Source of the DNA: Rhodococcus sp. OK302
GTDB lineage: Bacteria; Actinomycetota; Actinomycetes; Mycobacteriales; Mycobacteriaceae
DNA: 64,000 bases
NCBI RefSeq assembly: GCF_002245895.1
Contig: NZ_NPJZ01000001.1
Location: 248,001-312,000 of the forward strand
Direction: 5' to 3'
Part shown: in pieces, positions 41,949 to 50,652 of the stretch
How the letters are laid out: every line of letters starts with the position of its first letter
How positions within the stretch are numbered: the first letter of the stretch is position 1
Position numbers and translations under genes: made by a program
The notes under the pieces: model-generated
Databases searched by the model: none
Told to the model about the DNA's origin: nothing
The model's input: the letters and a program-made list of their open reading frames with translations, nothing else

Positions 41949-43148
41949 TTAACGAGCCTCTCGGGGAAGACCGAGCACACGCTCGGAAATGATGTTGCGT
42001 TGAATTTCGTTGGAGCCGCCGTAGATCGTGTCGGCGCGCGTGAAGAGGAAGAGTCGCTGCCACTCGTCCAGCTCGAGGTGCTCGGGATCGGTGATGTCCG
42101 AAGGGTTTCCCTCGGAATCGGCCCACGGAGCAACCAACGACGACGCACCTTGCACGTCCATCGAAAGCTGGCCGAGGTCGCGATGCCAGTTGGCCCACAA
42201 CAGTTTTGCGACCGATGCTTCGCTGCCACCCGTTCCGGCGTCGACCGCGTCGAGAGTACGCATCGCGTGGGCGCGCATGACACGCAGGCCGACCCAGGCG
42301 CGGGCGATCTTCTCGCGGATATGCGGATCTTGGTCACTGCCATTGGCTTTCGCCAGATCAACGACGCCCTGAAGTTCGCGGGCGAACCCGATCTGCTGAC
42401 CGAGGGTGGACACACCGCGCTCGAAGGTGAGCAGGCCCATGGCGATCTTCCAGCCTTCGCCCGGTTCACCGACAACCAGTTCGGCTTCGGTGACGGCGTC
42501 GTCGAAGAAGACCTCGTTGAATTCGGAGGTGCCGGTGAGCTGCTGGATGGGACGCACGGTCACACCCGGTTGGTCCAGGGGAACGAGCAGGAAGCTCAGG
42601 CCCTGGTGGCGCTTGGAGCCCACCTCGGTGCGGCAGACGACGAAGCACCACTGGGCAACGTGAGCCAGCGACGTCCAGACTTTCTGGCCGTTGATGATCC
42701 ACTTGCCGTCTTCGAGACGAGCCGTCGTCGAGACGTTGGCGAGGTCGGAACCGGCTCCGGGTTCGGAGTATCCCTGCGACCAGAGTTCGCTGACGGTGTT
42801 GATGCCCGGCAGGAAGCGACGCTTCTGTTCGTCGGTTCCGTAGGCGATCAGCGTCGGGCCGAGTAGCTCTTCACCGATGTGGCTGACGCGTGCGGGTGCA
42901 CCCGACTTGGCGTACTCCTGATGGAAGATGACCTGCTGGGCGATGGTGGCTCCGCGGCCACCGAACTCCTTCGGCCACCCCAGGCACGTCCATCCGGCGG
43001 CAGCAAGGTGCTTGTCCCATTCGAGTCGCTGCTCGAAGAACTCGTGCTCGCTACCTGGGCCGCCCTTGCCCTTGAGCTGGGCAAATTTGCCCGTCAGGTT
43101 CTCGGCCAGCCACTGCGAAACTTCCGCTGCAAACTCGTCGTCCGTCAT
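41949..43148 (-). CDS. fadE30: Acyl-CoA dehydrogenase FadE30 (KstR2 regulon)
   Basis: 399 aa from the ATG of 'MTDDEFAAEVSQWL'; a GTG ten codons upstream (43178) is an alternative and neither has a strong ribosome site. Acyl-CoA dehydrogenase fold with 'YSEPGAGSDLANV', 'FDDAVTEAELVVGEPGEGW' and C-terminal 'TIYGGSNEIQRNIISERVLG'. By position it corresponds to Rv3560c, which desaturates a hydroxylated HIP-CoA intermediate. It is transcribed divergently from fadD3 across the KstR2 operator. The open frame continues far upstream over fadD3 but is not coding there. Confidence 0.87.
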   Translation of the reverse strand: MTDDEFAAEVSQWLAENLTGKFAQLKGKGGPGSEHEFFEQRLEWDKHLAAAGWTCLGWPKEFGGRGATIAQQVIFHQEYAKSGAPARVSHIGEELLGPTLIAYGTDEQKRRFLPGINTVSELWSQGYSEPGAGSDLANVSTTARLEDGKWIINGQKVWTSLAHVAQWCFVVCRTEVGSKRHQGLSFLLVPLDQPGVTVRPIQQLTGTSEFNEVFFDDAVTEAELVVGEPGEGWKIAMGLLTFERGVSTLGQQIGFARELQGVVDLAKANGSDQDPHIREKIARAWVGLRVMRAHAMRTLDAVDAGTGGSEASVAKLLWANWHRDLGQLSMDVQGASSLVAPWADSEGNPSDITDPEHLELDEWQRLFLFTRADTIYGGSNEIQRNIISERVLGLPREAR

Positions 43149-43194
43149 CTGCCCGTCCGGGCTCTCGCTCTGGTCCACATATGTAAGATAACCT

Positions 43195-43208
43195 ACCAAG
43201 CACTTGCT
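43195..43208. promoter_or_regulatory. KstR2 operator between fadE30 and fadD3
   Basis: ACCAAGCACTTGCT is an exact match to the published consensus AnCAAGnnCTTGnT and sits in the 85-base divergent promoter region, so it can control both directions. Confidence 0.85.
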
Positions 43209-43233
43209 AGGTAGCGTGTCAGGTAGGAGTCCA

Positions 43234-44775
43234 GTGACCGAACAACCGAGAACCATCCCATCAGCCCTCATCCGGGCCGCCGAGGAGTTCGGTGATCGCG
43301 CGGCAATCGCCGATGGCGACACCCGACTGACCTTTGCAGAGTTGCACCAGCGTGTCCGCGATTTCGCGGGCGCACTGATCACTCGTGGCGTGAAGGCCGG
43401 CGACCGCGTCGTCATCTGGGCACCCAACACCCACCATTGGGTGATCGCTCTGCTGGGCGCGCAGTACGTCGGAGCAGCGATTATCCCGATCAACACCCGG
43501 TACACCGGTACCGAGGCACTCGACATCATCGAGCGCGTCGACGCCGCTGCCCTGGTCATCGTCGGCAAGTTCCTCAAGGCCGATCGTTACCAGCAGCTGC
43601 TCGACGCGAATCCTGAGCTGTCCATTCCCACCGTCATCCGGATCACCGTCGACGGGGACGACGCACGCGACGGCGTCATCGAGTTCGAGGACTTCACTGC
43701 CCTCGCAACCGACGACGCTCGCGCCGAAGCAGATGCGCGGGCAGCAGCAGTACAGCCCGACGACATCAGCGACATCCTCTTCACCTCCGGCACCACCGGA
43801 CGAAGCAAGGGCGCGATCAGTGCGCACCGTCAGTCCATGGCGGTGGCTCAGTCCTGGGGTGAATGCGCCGAGGTGACGGAGAAGGACAACTTCCTCATCA
43901 TCAGCCCGTTCTTCCACACCTTCGGCTACAAGGCCGGAATTCTGGTGTGCCTGATCAACGGCGCGACCATCGTTCCGGTATCCGTCTTCAACATCGACGA
44001 GACTCTTGCACTGATCAACAGTGAGCAGGTCAGCATTCTGCCCGGCGCTCCGACGATCTACCAGACGATCCTCGATCACCCCCGTCGCGGCGAATACGAC
44101 TTGTCGTCACTGCGCATCGCAATCACTGGTGCCGCTCCGGTACCGGTCGCGCTGGTCGAACGCATGCAGAGCGAACTGTTCGACGCAGTTCTCACTGCCT
44201 ACGGGCTGACCGAAGCAGTCGTCGCCACCATGTGCCGCACCGACGACGATCCGGTCACCGTCTCCACGTCTTCGGGCCGTGCGACAGCCGATTTCGAGGT
44301 CAAGCTGGGCGATCAGAACGAGATCCTGCTTCGTGGACCGAACGTAATGCTCGGATACCTCGACGATCCCGAATCAACCGCCAAGGCCATCGACGCCGAC
44401 GGCTGGCTGCACACCGGTGACATCGGAACCCTCGACGAGCGTGGATATCTCGATATCACCGACCGTCTCAAGGACATGTACGTCAGCGGCGGATTCAACG
44501 TCTACCCCGCCGAAATCGAAGGAATGCTGGCTCGTCTGCCTGGCGTCCACGAATCGGCTGCCATCGGCATCCCCGATCACCGGATGGGCGAGGTGGGACG
44601 CGTCTACATCGCCCAGCTCGACGGCGCCGGTCTCACCGAAGAGTCGGTGATCGCCTTCCTCAAGGAGAAGATCGCGGGCTTCAAGGTTCCCCGCGAGGTT
44701 CGCTTCGTCGATCATCTCCCGCGTAACCCTTCGGGCAAGATTCTCAAAACAGTTCTGCGCGAGGAACAGTCATGA
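43234..44775 (+). CDS. fadD3: HIP-CoA synthetase FadD3
   Basis: 513 aa from the GTG after AGGAG. It is an ANL-superfamily ligase: the ATP loop 'ILFTSGTTGRSKGAISAHR', 'AYGLTEAV', 'GWLHTGDIG', 'DRLKDMYVSGGFNVYPAEIE' and catalytic Lys in 'NPSGKILKTV'. FadD3 activates the steroid C/D-ring remnant HIP with CoA, the first step of the KstR2 pathway. It is followed with a four-base overlap by echA. Identification from family plus operon order. Confidence 0.9.
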   Translation: MTEQPRTIPSALIRAAEEFGDRAAIADGDTRLTFAELHQRVRDFAGALITRGVKAGDRVVIWAPNTHHWVIALLGAQYVGAAIIPINTRYTGTEALDIIERVDAAALVIVGKFLKADRYQQLLDANPELSIPTVIRITVDGDDARDGVIEFEDFTALATDDARAEADARAAAVQPDDISDILFTSGTTGRSKGAISAHRQSMAVAQSWGECAEVTEKDNFLIISPFFHTFGYKAGILVCLINGATIVPVSVFNIDETLALINSEQVSILPGAPTIYQTILDHPRRGEYDLSSLRIAITGAAPVPVALVERMQSELFDAVLTAYGLTEAVVATMCRTDDDPVTVSTSSGRATADFEVKLGDQNEILLRGPNVMLGYLDDPESTAKAIDADGWLHTGDIGTLDERGYLDITDRLKDMYVSGGFNVYPAEIEGMLARLPGVHESAAIGIPDHRMGEVGRVYIAQLDGAGLTEESVIAFLKEKIAGFKVPREVRFVDHLPRNPSGKILKTVLREEQS

Positions 44776-45644
44776 CCGTTCCCTTCGAAGTTGATGTCGT
44801 CACCTACGAGGTTCGCGGGTCCGTCGCGCTTGTGTCCTTGAACCGGCCCGACTACCGCAACGCTCAGAACTCGGTAGTGACGTACGCCCTCGACGCCGCC
44901 TTCCAGCGCGCTGTCGAAGACGACGACGTCAAGGTCATCGTCTTGGCCGGCAACGGACCTCACTTCAGTGCCGGACACGACCTGGGAACTCCGGGCCGCG
45001 ACCATCACGTCGAGTACGAGAACAAGGCCACCATGTGGTGGGACCATGTCGACAAGCCCGGTGGTGACCAACGTTTCGCTCGCGAGATGGAGGTGTACCT
45101 GGGAATGTGCCGCCGCTGGCGGGAGATCCCCAAGCCCACCATCGCCATGGTGCAGGGTGCCTGCATCGCCGGTGGACTCATGCTTGCCTGGGTCTGCGAC
45201 ATGATCGTCGCCTCCGACGACGCATTCTTCTCCGATCCCGTTGTCCGCATGGGCATTCCCGGCGTGGAGTACTTTGCGCACCCGTGGATGGTCGGATCGC
45301 GTTTCGCCAAGGAGATGCTGTTCACCGGAGACCGCTTCACGGCGCAACGCGCCTACGAAATCGGCATGGTCAACCGCGTCGTCGCTCGCGACGAACTCGA
45401 AACGGAGACGTTCGCACTCGCCGAACGTATCTCGGAGATGCCACGCTTCGGCTTGGCGCTCACCAAGAAAGCAGTCAACCAGTGTGAGGATCAGATGGGG
45501 ATGCGCAACGGCATCGACTCCGTCTTCGGTCTCCATCATTTCGCTCACGCCCACAATGCCGAAGTAGGCAAAGATTCACTTGGCGGTCTCGATGCCAAGG
45601 CAATGGCTGCCAGCGCTCGCAAGCCGCAGGAAGGAACAAACTAG
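44772..45644 (+). CDS. Enoyl-CoA hydratase family protein within the fadD3 operon
   Basis: 290 aa crotonase-fold enzyme: 'NGPHFSAGHDLG' and 'VQGACIAGGLMLAWVCDMIV' form the oxyanion hole, then 'FFSDPVVRMGIPGVEYFAHP'. It overlaps fadD3 by four bases and fadE31 by one, so it belongs to the operon. In M. tuberculosis fadD3 is directly followed by fadE31; the extra hydratase here is an insertion relative to that order. It may hydrate the enoyl-CoA made by one of the neighbouring dehydrogenases. Confidence 0.87.
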   Translation: MTVPFEVDVVTYEVRGSVALVSLNRPDYRNAQNSVVTYALDAAFQRAVEDDDVKVIVLAGNGPHFSAGHDLGTPGRDHHVEYENKATMWWDHVDKPGGDQRFAREMEVYLGMCRRWREIPKPTIAMVQGACIAGGLMLAWVCDMIVASDDAFFSDPVVRMGIPGVEYFAHPWMVGSRFAKEMLFTGDRFTAQRAYEIGMVNRVVARDELETETFALAERISEMPRFGLALTKKAVNQCEDQMGMRNGIDSVFGLHHFAHAHNAEVGKDSLGGLDAKAMAASARKPQEGTN

Positions 45645-46804
45645 TGGATCTCGTATTCGACGACGCCACAACCGCATTCCGTGACGAGGTCCGCTCGTTC
45701 CTGGAGGCGAATGTGCCCGCCACACCCCTGAAATCGATGGATACCGCCGAGGGCTTCGAAGAGCACCGTCAGTGGGAGCACACTCTCGCCGACGCCGGCT
45801 ACGCCGTCGTTTCGTGGCCCAAGGAACTCGGCGGACGCGACGCGTCACTGCTCGAGTGGGTCATCTTCGAGGAGGAGTACTACCGCTCCGGTGCACCGGG
45901 ACGTGTGAGCCAGAACGGCATCTTCCTCTTGGCTCCAACGCTTTTCGAGCATGCAAATGCCGAGCAGCTCGCTCGCATCATGCCGCGCATGGCCCGTGCC
46001 GACGACATCTGGGCCCAGGCCTGGTCCGAGCCCGAGTCCGGCTCCGACCTCGCAAGCCTGCGTTCGAGCGCCACGAAGGTCGACGGCGGTTGGCTGCTCA
46101 ACGGCCAGAAGACGTGGAGCTCGCGTGCCAGCTTCGCTGACTGGGGCTTCGGCCTGTTCCGCTCCGATCCGGATGCGCAGCGCCACAAGGGCATCACGTA
46201 CTTCATGTTCGACATCCGGTCGAAGGGCGTCACCGTACGCCCCATCGATCAGCTCGACGGAGAGCCCGGCTTTGCCGAGATCTTCCTCGAAGACGTCTTC
46301 GTTCCGGACGACCCGGCCAACCCCGGCGAGTCCGGTGTGATCGGTAGCGTCAACGAAGGCTGGCGCGTCGCGATGAGCACCGCCAGCAACGAGCGCGGCC
46401 TGTCGCTGCGTAGCCCCGGCCGCTTCCTCGCCACCGTCGACCGTCTGCTCGAGCTGTACAAGGCCAGCGGACGCACCGACGACAGCGCACTGCGCAACAA
46501 GGTTGCCGACGCCTGGATCGGCGCTCGGGCCTACCAGCTCAACACTTTCGGCACCGTGACGCGTCTCGCCGACGGCGGACAGCTCGGCGCCGAGTCCTCG
46601 ATCAACAAGGTCTTCTGGTCCGAGTGGGACATCGCTACCCACGAGACCGCCCTCGACCTGCAGGGCCCCGAAGCCGAGCTGGCCGACAACTGGATGGACG
46701 GATACCTGTTCTCCCTGTCGGGCCCGATCTACGCAGGCACCAACGAGATTCAGAAAAATGTCATCGCTGAGCGTCTGCTCGGCCTACCTAAGGCGGACCG
46801 ATGA
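45644..46804 (+). CDS. fadE31: Acyl-CoA dehydrogenase FadE31
   Basis: 386 aa, GTG start sharing one base with the echA stop. Motifs: 'AWSEPESGSDLASLRS', 'WSSRASFADWGFGLF', 'GVTVRPIDQLDGEPGF' and the C-terminal 'IYAGTNEIQKNVIAERLLG'. It is the first of three consecutive dehydrogenases corresponding to Rv3562-3564. In mycobacteria such FadE proteins form alpha2-beta2 heterotetramers from adjacent genes, and this full-length type usually carries the flavin contacts. It overlaps fadE32 by four bases. Confidence 0.86.
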   Translation: MDLVFDDATTAFRDEVRSFLEANVPATPLKSMDTAEGFEEHRQWEHTLADAGYAVVSWPKELGGRDASLLEWVIFEEEYYRSGAPGRVSQNGIFLLAPTLFEHANAEQLARIMPRMARADDIWAQAWSEPESGSDLASLRSSATKVDGGWLLNGQKTWSSRASFADWGFGLFRSDPDAQRHKGITYFMFDIRSKGVTVRPIDQLDGEPGFAEIFLEDVFVPDDPANPGESGVIGSVNEGWRVAMSTASNERGLSLRSPGRFLATVDRLLELYKASGRTDDSALRNKVADAWIGARAYQLNTFGTVTRLADGGQLGAESSINKVFWSEWDIATHETALDLQGPEAELADNWMDGYLFSLSGPIYAGTNEIQKNVIAERLLGLPKADR

Positions 46805-47769
46805 GATTCGCGCTCGACTCCTCCCACCAGGACTTCGCTGCGAGCATCGATGCGTTGCTCACCAAGTCCGATATGCCCGCCGTCATCCGCGCCTGGAACG
46901 ACGGTGACACCGCACCCGGCAAGAAGGTGTGGCAGCGCCTCGCCGAGACCGGCGTCAACGGCCTCGTCATCGCCGAAGAGCACGACGGTCTGGGCGCCGA
47001 CGCCATCGACCTCGTTGTCGCGATCGAACAGCTCGGCCGCCATGCCGTTCCCGGCCCGGTTGTCGAAACCATCGCAGTAGTACCGACGCTTCTGGCTTCG
47101 GTTGCACCGGAACGCCTCTCCGCTCTAGCCGAGGGTTCCCTCGCGACTGTTGCCGCTCCCCCGAACACGCCGTTCGCACTCGACGCCAACTCCGTGGACC
47201 TGGTTCTGCTCGCACAGGGTGGCGCAGTCAACCTGGGTGTCATCGGCGAAGCCAAGGCGTCGGTAGACCTCTCCCGCAAGCTCTTCGAGGTCACCGCCGG
47301 TGATTCGCTCGGCAACGCCGACTTCTCGGCAGCCTTCGACATGGGCGCGCTGGCTACGGCAGCTCAGCTCCTGGGCCTCGGACAGACCCTGCTCGAGATC
47401 AGCACCGAATATGCGAAGCAGCGCAAGCAGTTCGGCAAGGTCATCGGACAGTTCCAGGCCATCAAGCATCACCTCGCCGAGGTTGCCGTTTCCCTCGAAA
47501 TGGCTCGCCCGCTGCTTCACGGTGCCGCACTGTCGGTTCGCGACGGCTCCGCTGATGCTTCGCGTGACATCTCCGCCGCCAAGGTCGCCTGCGGCGATGC
47601 CGCCTACAAGGCTGCTCGCGTCGGTCTCCAGGTTCACGGTGCCATCGGTTACACGATGGAACATGACCTCTCGCTGTGGCTCACCAAGGTACGAGCACTG
47701 CTCACCGCCTGGGGTACTCCGGCAATGCACCGCGCACGCGTCGTCGAATCGCTAGTCTCGGCGTCATGA
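46801..47769 (+). CDS. fadE32: Acyl-CoA dehydrogenase FadE32
   Basis: 322 aa, shorter than a classical acyl-CoA dehydrogenase (about 380) and lacking the usual 'xxEPxAGSD' flavin loop, as expected for one partner of a heteromeric pair. The C-terminal half is recognisable: 'YAKQRKQFGKVIGQFQAIKH' and 'QVHGAIGYTMEHDLSLWL'. Overlaps on both sides (4 bases each) mean strict co-translation with fadE31 and fadE33. Confidence 0.85.
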   Translation: MRFALDSSHQDFAASIDALLTKSDMPAVIRAWNDGDTAPGKKVWQRLAETGVNGLVIAEEHDGLGADAIDLVVAIEQLGRHAVPGPVVETIAVVPTLLASVAPERLSALAEGSLATVAAPPNTPFALDANSVDLVLLAQGGAVNLGVIGEAKASVDLSRKLFEVTAGDSLGNADFSAAFDMGALATAAQLLGLGQTLLEISTEYAKQRKQFGKVIGQFQAIKHHLAEVAVSLEMARPLLHGAALSVRDGSADASRDISAAKVACGDAAYKAARVGLQVHGAIGYTMEHDLSLWLTKVRALLTAWGTPAMHRARVVESLVSAS

Positions 47770-48818
47770 GCATCGACACCGAGGATCAGGCGGCGCTGCG
47801 CGCGTCGGTACGCGACCTCCTGAGCAAGCACTCCGACTCCGCTGCCGTCCGCGCAGCCATCACCACCGACATCGGCTACGACGCCGCTCTGTGGAACAAG
47901 CTGTGCGAACAGATCGGCATCGCTGCACTGGCGATCCCCGAGGAGTTCGACGGCGTCGGAGCAAGCTTGGCTGAAGTTCATGTGGTCCAGGAAGAACTGG
48001 GCCGCACACTGACGCCGTCGCCGATGCTGGGTTCCGCGATTCTCGCGGCGCAGGCACTGCTGCTCTCCGGTGACGCCGACGCGTGCTCGCGTCTGCTCCC
48101 CGGTGTCGCTGCCGGCGAAAGCATCCTCGCACTGTGCTGGGCCGGCGCTGCCGGCTGGAACACCTTCGGCGTCGAAGCCACCGAAGATGCACTGAACGGC
48201 ACAGCGGCGTATGTCCTCGACGGGCATGTCGCCGACACTCTGCTGGTACTGACGGCCGACGGTTTCTACGAAGTGGATCCCGCAGCCGAAGGTGTCTCCC
48301 GGCGACGGGTTCCCACCATGGATCCGACGCGAACCCTCGCCGAGGTCACGTTCTCCGGTGTTCGCGGACGCCCGTTGCAGTGGTCCGAGGATCTGGTCGA
48401 TCGCATCCGAACGGTTGTCTTGATCGCACTGTCCGCCGAACAGGTGGGCGCCGCCGCAGCCATCGTCGAACAGACTGTGGAATACACGAAGTCCCGCAAG
48501 CAGTTCGGTCGCGCGATCGGTTCCTTCCAGGCCCTCAAGCACCGGATGGCCGACATGTACACACTGGTCGAGACCGCCCGGTCCATGACCTACGCGGCTG
48601 TCGCAACACAGTCTGCCGGTGATGCCGCCATCGCCAAGGTGTACTGCTCGGAAGCACTGCAGGAGATCACGTCCGAGGCCGTCCAGCTTCACGGCGGAAT
48701 CGCCATCACGTGGGAGCACGACGCTCAGCTGTACTTCAAACGTGCACACAGCAGTGCACAGTTGTTCGGGCAGCCAAGTGCCTACCTCCCCGAGTTGGCA
48801 ACTGCCGCAGGGCTCTAG
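47766..48818 (+). CDS. fadE33: Acyl-CoA dehydrogenase FadE33
   Basis: 350 aa from the ATG overlapping the fadE32 stop; upstream frame is not native. It contains 'AALAIPEEFDGVGASLAEVH', 'YTKSRKQFGRAIGSFQALKH' and 'VQLHGGIAITWEHDAQLYF'. Like FadE32 it lacks the canonical flavin-binding 'TEPxAGSD' loop, consistent with a heteromeric partner. Last gene of the fadD3 operon, followed by a strong hairpin. Confidence 0.85.
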   Translation: MSIDTEDQAALRASVRDLLSKHSDSAAVRAAITTDIGYDAALWNKLCEQIGIAALAIPEEFDGVGASLAEVHVVQEELGRTLTPSPMLGSAILAAQALLLSGDADACSRLLPGVAAGESILALCWAGAAGWNTFGVEATEDALNGTAAYVLDGHVADTLLVLTADGFYEVDPAAEGVSRRRVPTMDPTRTLAEVTFSGVRGRPLQWSEDLVDRIRTVVLIALSAEQVGAAAAIVEQTVEYTKSRKQFGRAIGSFQALKHRMADMYTLVETARSMTYAAVATQSAGDAAIAKVYCSEALQEITSEAVQLHGGIAITWEHDAQLYFKRAHSSAQLFGQPSAYLPELATAAGL

Positions 48819-48851
48819 TACTTAAGTTGGATCTCTGAGCAAAACCGCCCG

Positions 48852-48887
48852 AATGCCCCCTCAGCCGAAATATGCTGAGGGGGCATT
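48852..48887 (+). terminator. Terminator of the fadD3-fadE33 operon
   Basis: Perfect 14-base arms AATGCCCCCTCAGC and complement, 8-base loop, 33 bases after the stop. Confidence 0.85.
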
Positions 48888-49098
48888 GGCGTCAAACTCA
48901 CCCGGACCGTCTGACATTGCGGGAAGGGAATGCATGGCCGGCTAGCTGAGGAGGCCTTTCTTCTCGCCGTAACCCGACCAGCGCCACGCGAGATTCAAGC
49001 TGTCTTCGTTCACTGAATGGAACGCCCCCTGGTTCGGTGTGCTTCAGCGCGCAGAATGGGAAACGGCACAATCCACTTCGACAGACCGGAGAGTCTTC

Positions 49099-49863
49099 AT
49101 GAATCGCTTCGACAACAAACGTGTCCTCATCAGTGGTGCAGGGTCCGGCATCGGGCAGGCCACAGTTGCTCGGATCCTGTCCGAAGGCGGCACCGTTGTC
49201 GCAGCCGATATTTCGGAAGACGGACTGGAACTCACTCGGGCCGCAGCCGTAGCTGCCGGTGACGGCGACCGGCTCAGCATCGTCACCGTCGACATCTCCA
49301 ACGAGACTTCCGTGCACGAGCAGATCGGTTCTGCCATCACCGCACTCGGCGGACTCGACGTGCTGGTCAATGCGGCCGGAATTCTGCGCTCCGCACACAC
49401 CCACGAGATGTCACTCGACTTCTGGAACACCGTCATCGGTGTCAACCTCACCGGCACATTCCTCATGACTCGTGAGGCTCTCCCGGCGCTGCTCGAAACC
49501 GGCAACGGCGTAGTGGTCAACTTCAGCTCCACGTCCGCAACATTCGCCCACCCGTACATGGCTGCATACGCCGCATCCAAGGGTGCCATCCAGTCCTTCA
49601 CGCACGCAATCGCTCTCGAATACAGCAAGCAGGGCCTGCGCGCTGTTGCCGTCGCACCGGGCAGCATCGCGTCGGGAATGACCTCCAACCCCGGATTCCC
49701 CGAAGAGATCGACTACTCCCTCATCAGTAAGTTGCTGCCGGCCATCGGCAACGGCTTCGCTCCCCCGTCCGCAGTGGCCGGCGTGATCGCGATGCTCGCA
49801 TCCGAAGACGGATCCTTCGTCACCGGAACCGAAATCCGCATTGACGGCGGCACACATATGTGA
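49099..49863 (+). CDS. Short-chain dehydrogenase/reductase
   Basis: 254 aa from the ATG preceded by GGAGAG. Classical SDR: 'ISGAGSGIGQATVARIL', 'LVNAAGILRS', 'NFSSTSATF' and 'YAASKGAIQSFTHA', ending 'GTEIRIDGGTHM'. Substrate not predictable. It stands alone between the fadE33 terminator and the unknown gene at 49953. An association with steroid metabolism is possible by location only. Confidence 0.88.
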   Translation: MNRFDNKRVLISGAGSGIGQATVARILSEGGTVVAADISEDGLELTRAAAVAAGDGDRLSIVTVDISNETSVHEQIGSAITALGGLDVLVNAAGILRSAHTHEMSLDFWNTVIGVNLTGTFLMTREALPALLETGNGVVVNFSSTSATFAHPYMAAYAASKGAIQSFTHAIALEYSKQGLRAVAVAPGSIASGMTSNPGFPEEIDYSLISKLLPAIGNGFAPPSAVAGVIAMLASEDGSFVTGTEIRIDGGTHM

Positions 49864-49952
49864 CCGCGTGACTACGCAGGCAGTTCCGGGCGGCATACTT
49901 ATGGTGTCGCCCGGAACGCGCCCGGTGGCACAAACTTCGGCGGGAGCCAGCG

Positions 49953-50618
49953 ATGAGTGAACCGACAGGCAACACGCAACTCGAGCCTGTGTTGATCAGT
50001 CCCGTCGTCAGCGGCATGATCCGCACCTGGTCCGAGGACGAGACCCACTTGTGGAGCGTCGACAATCCCGAAGCCCTCGGCAAACTTCTCGGACGCGGAA
50101 TAATCTCCCGTACTATGATGCCGGACAACAGATTTCGTGAAGTTGCCATGCTGGATCTGCAAGCGGGAACACTCACTGTTCAGCCGCGTTTCGCCTCCCC
50201 CGACAGCGCCGCCCTCGCCGAGCCTTTCCAACTCGGTGATGCGATTCCCGTCGTCGGAGATCCGTGGGACGATCTCGAACTTGTACTCGCATCGGTCGCA
50301 CTCTCGGCCGCCGGACGCGGTGAATTCTGGCTCGCCGAACTCGGCGGATGGGACGCTCCGCCGCAACCACATTGCCTGTTTGCCGTGATCAGCGAAGACG
50401 GCACGGCCAATGCCGTCATGGAAGCAGCGCCGGCGCCCGCCGATACCGGCGTCTGGCCTGACGTTCCGAACGATCAACCCGGAGTGTCGGTGGCCGCCCC
50501 GGCATCACAGGACACCATCGAGGCCGCCGGCATCTTCGCCACAGCAGCGATCCAAACGTGGAACGTCCATCCGTGGGATGTCGCCCTGACGTTCGGGAAA
50601 CTCGAGGATTTTGCCTGA
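49953..50618 (+). CDS. Protein of unknown function, Trp/Pro-rich acidic
   Basis: 221 aa, GGGAG eight bases before the ATG. No signal peptide or membrane segment. The sequence is acidic with many Ala, Pro and Trp ('RTWSEDETHLWSVDNPEAL', 'VPVVGDPWDD', 'AELGGWDAPPQPHC', 'TWNVHPWDVALTFGKLEDFA'). I do not recognise a family. It follows the SDR gene by 89 bases on the same strand and converges with the AraC-type gene. Confidence 0.7.
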   Translation: MSEPTGNTQLEPVLISPVVSGMIRTWSEDETHLWSVDNPEALGKLLGRGIISRTMMPDNRFREVAMLDLQAGTLTVQPRFASPDSAALAEPFQLGDAIPVVGDPWDDLELVLASVALSAAGRGEFWLAELGGWDAPPQPHCLFAVISEDGTANAVMEAAPAPADTGVWPDVPNDQPGVSVAAPASQDTIEAAGIFATAAIQTWNVHPWDVALTFGKLEDFA

Positions 50619-50652
50619 CGCCTATCACCCGGTAAACCCACGCCGCCCCGAA

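Noticed and set aside
41310..42866. Plus-strand open frame of 518 codons over ipdF and fadE30
   Set aside because: It is antisense to two genes with complete family motifs; it has no recognisable domain.
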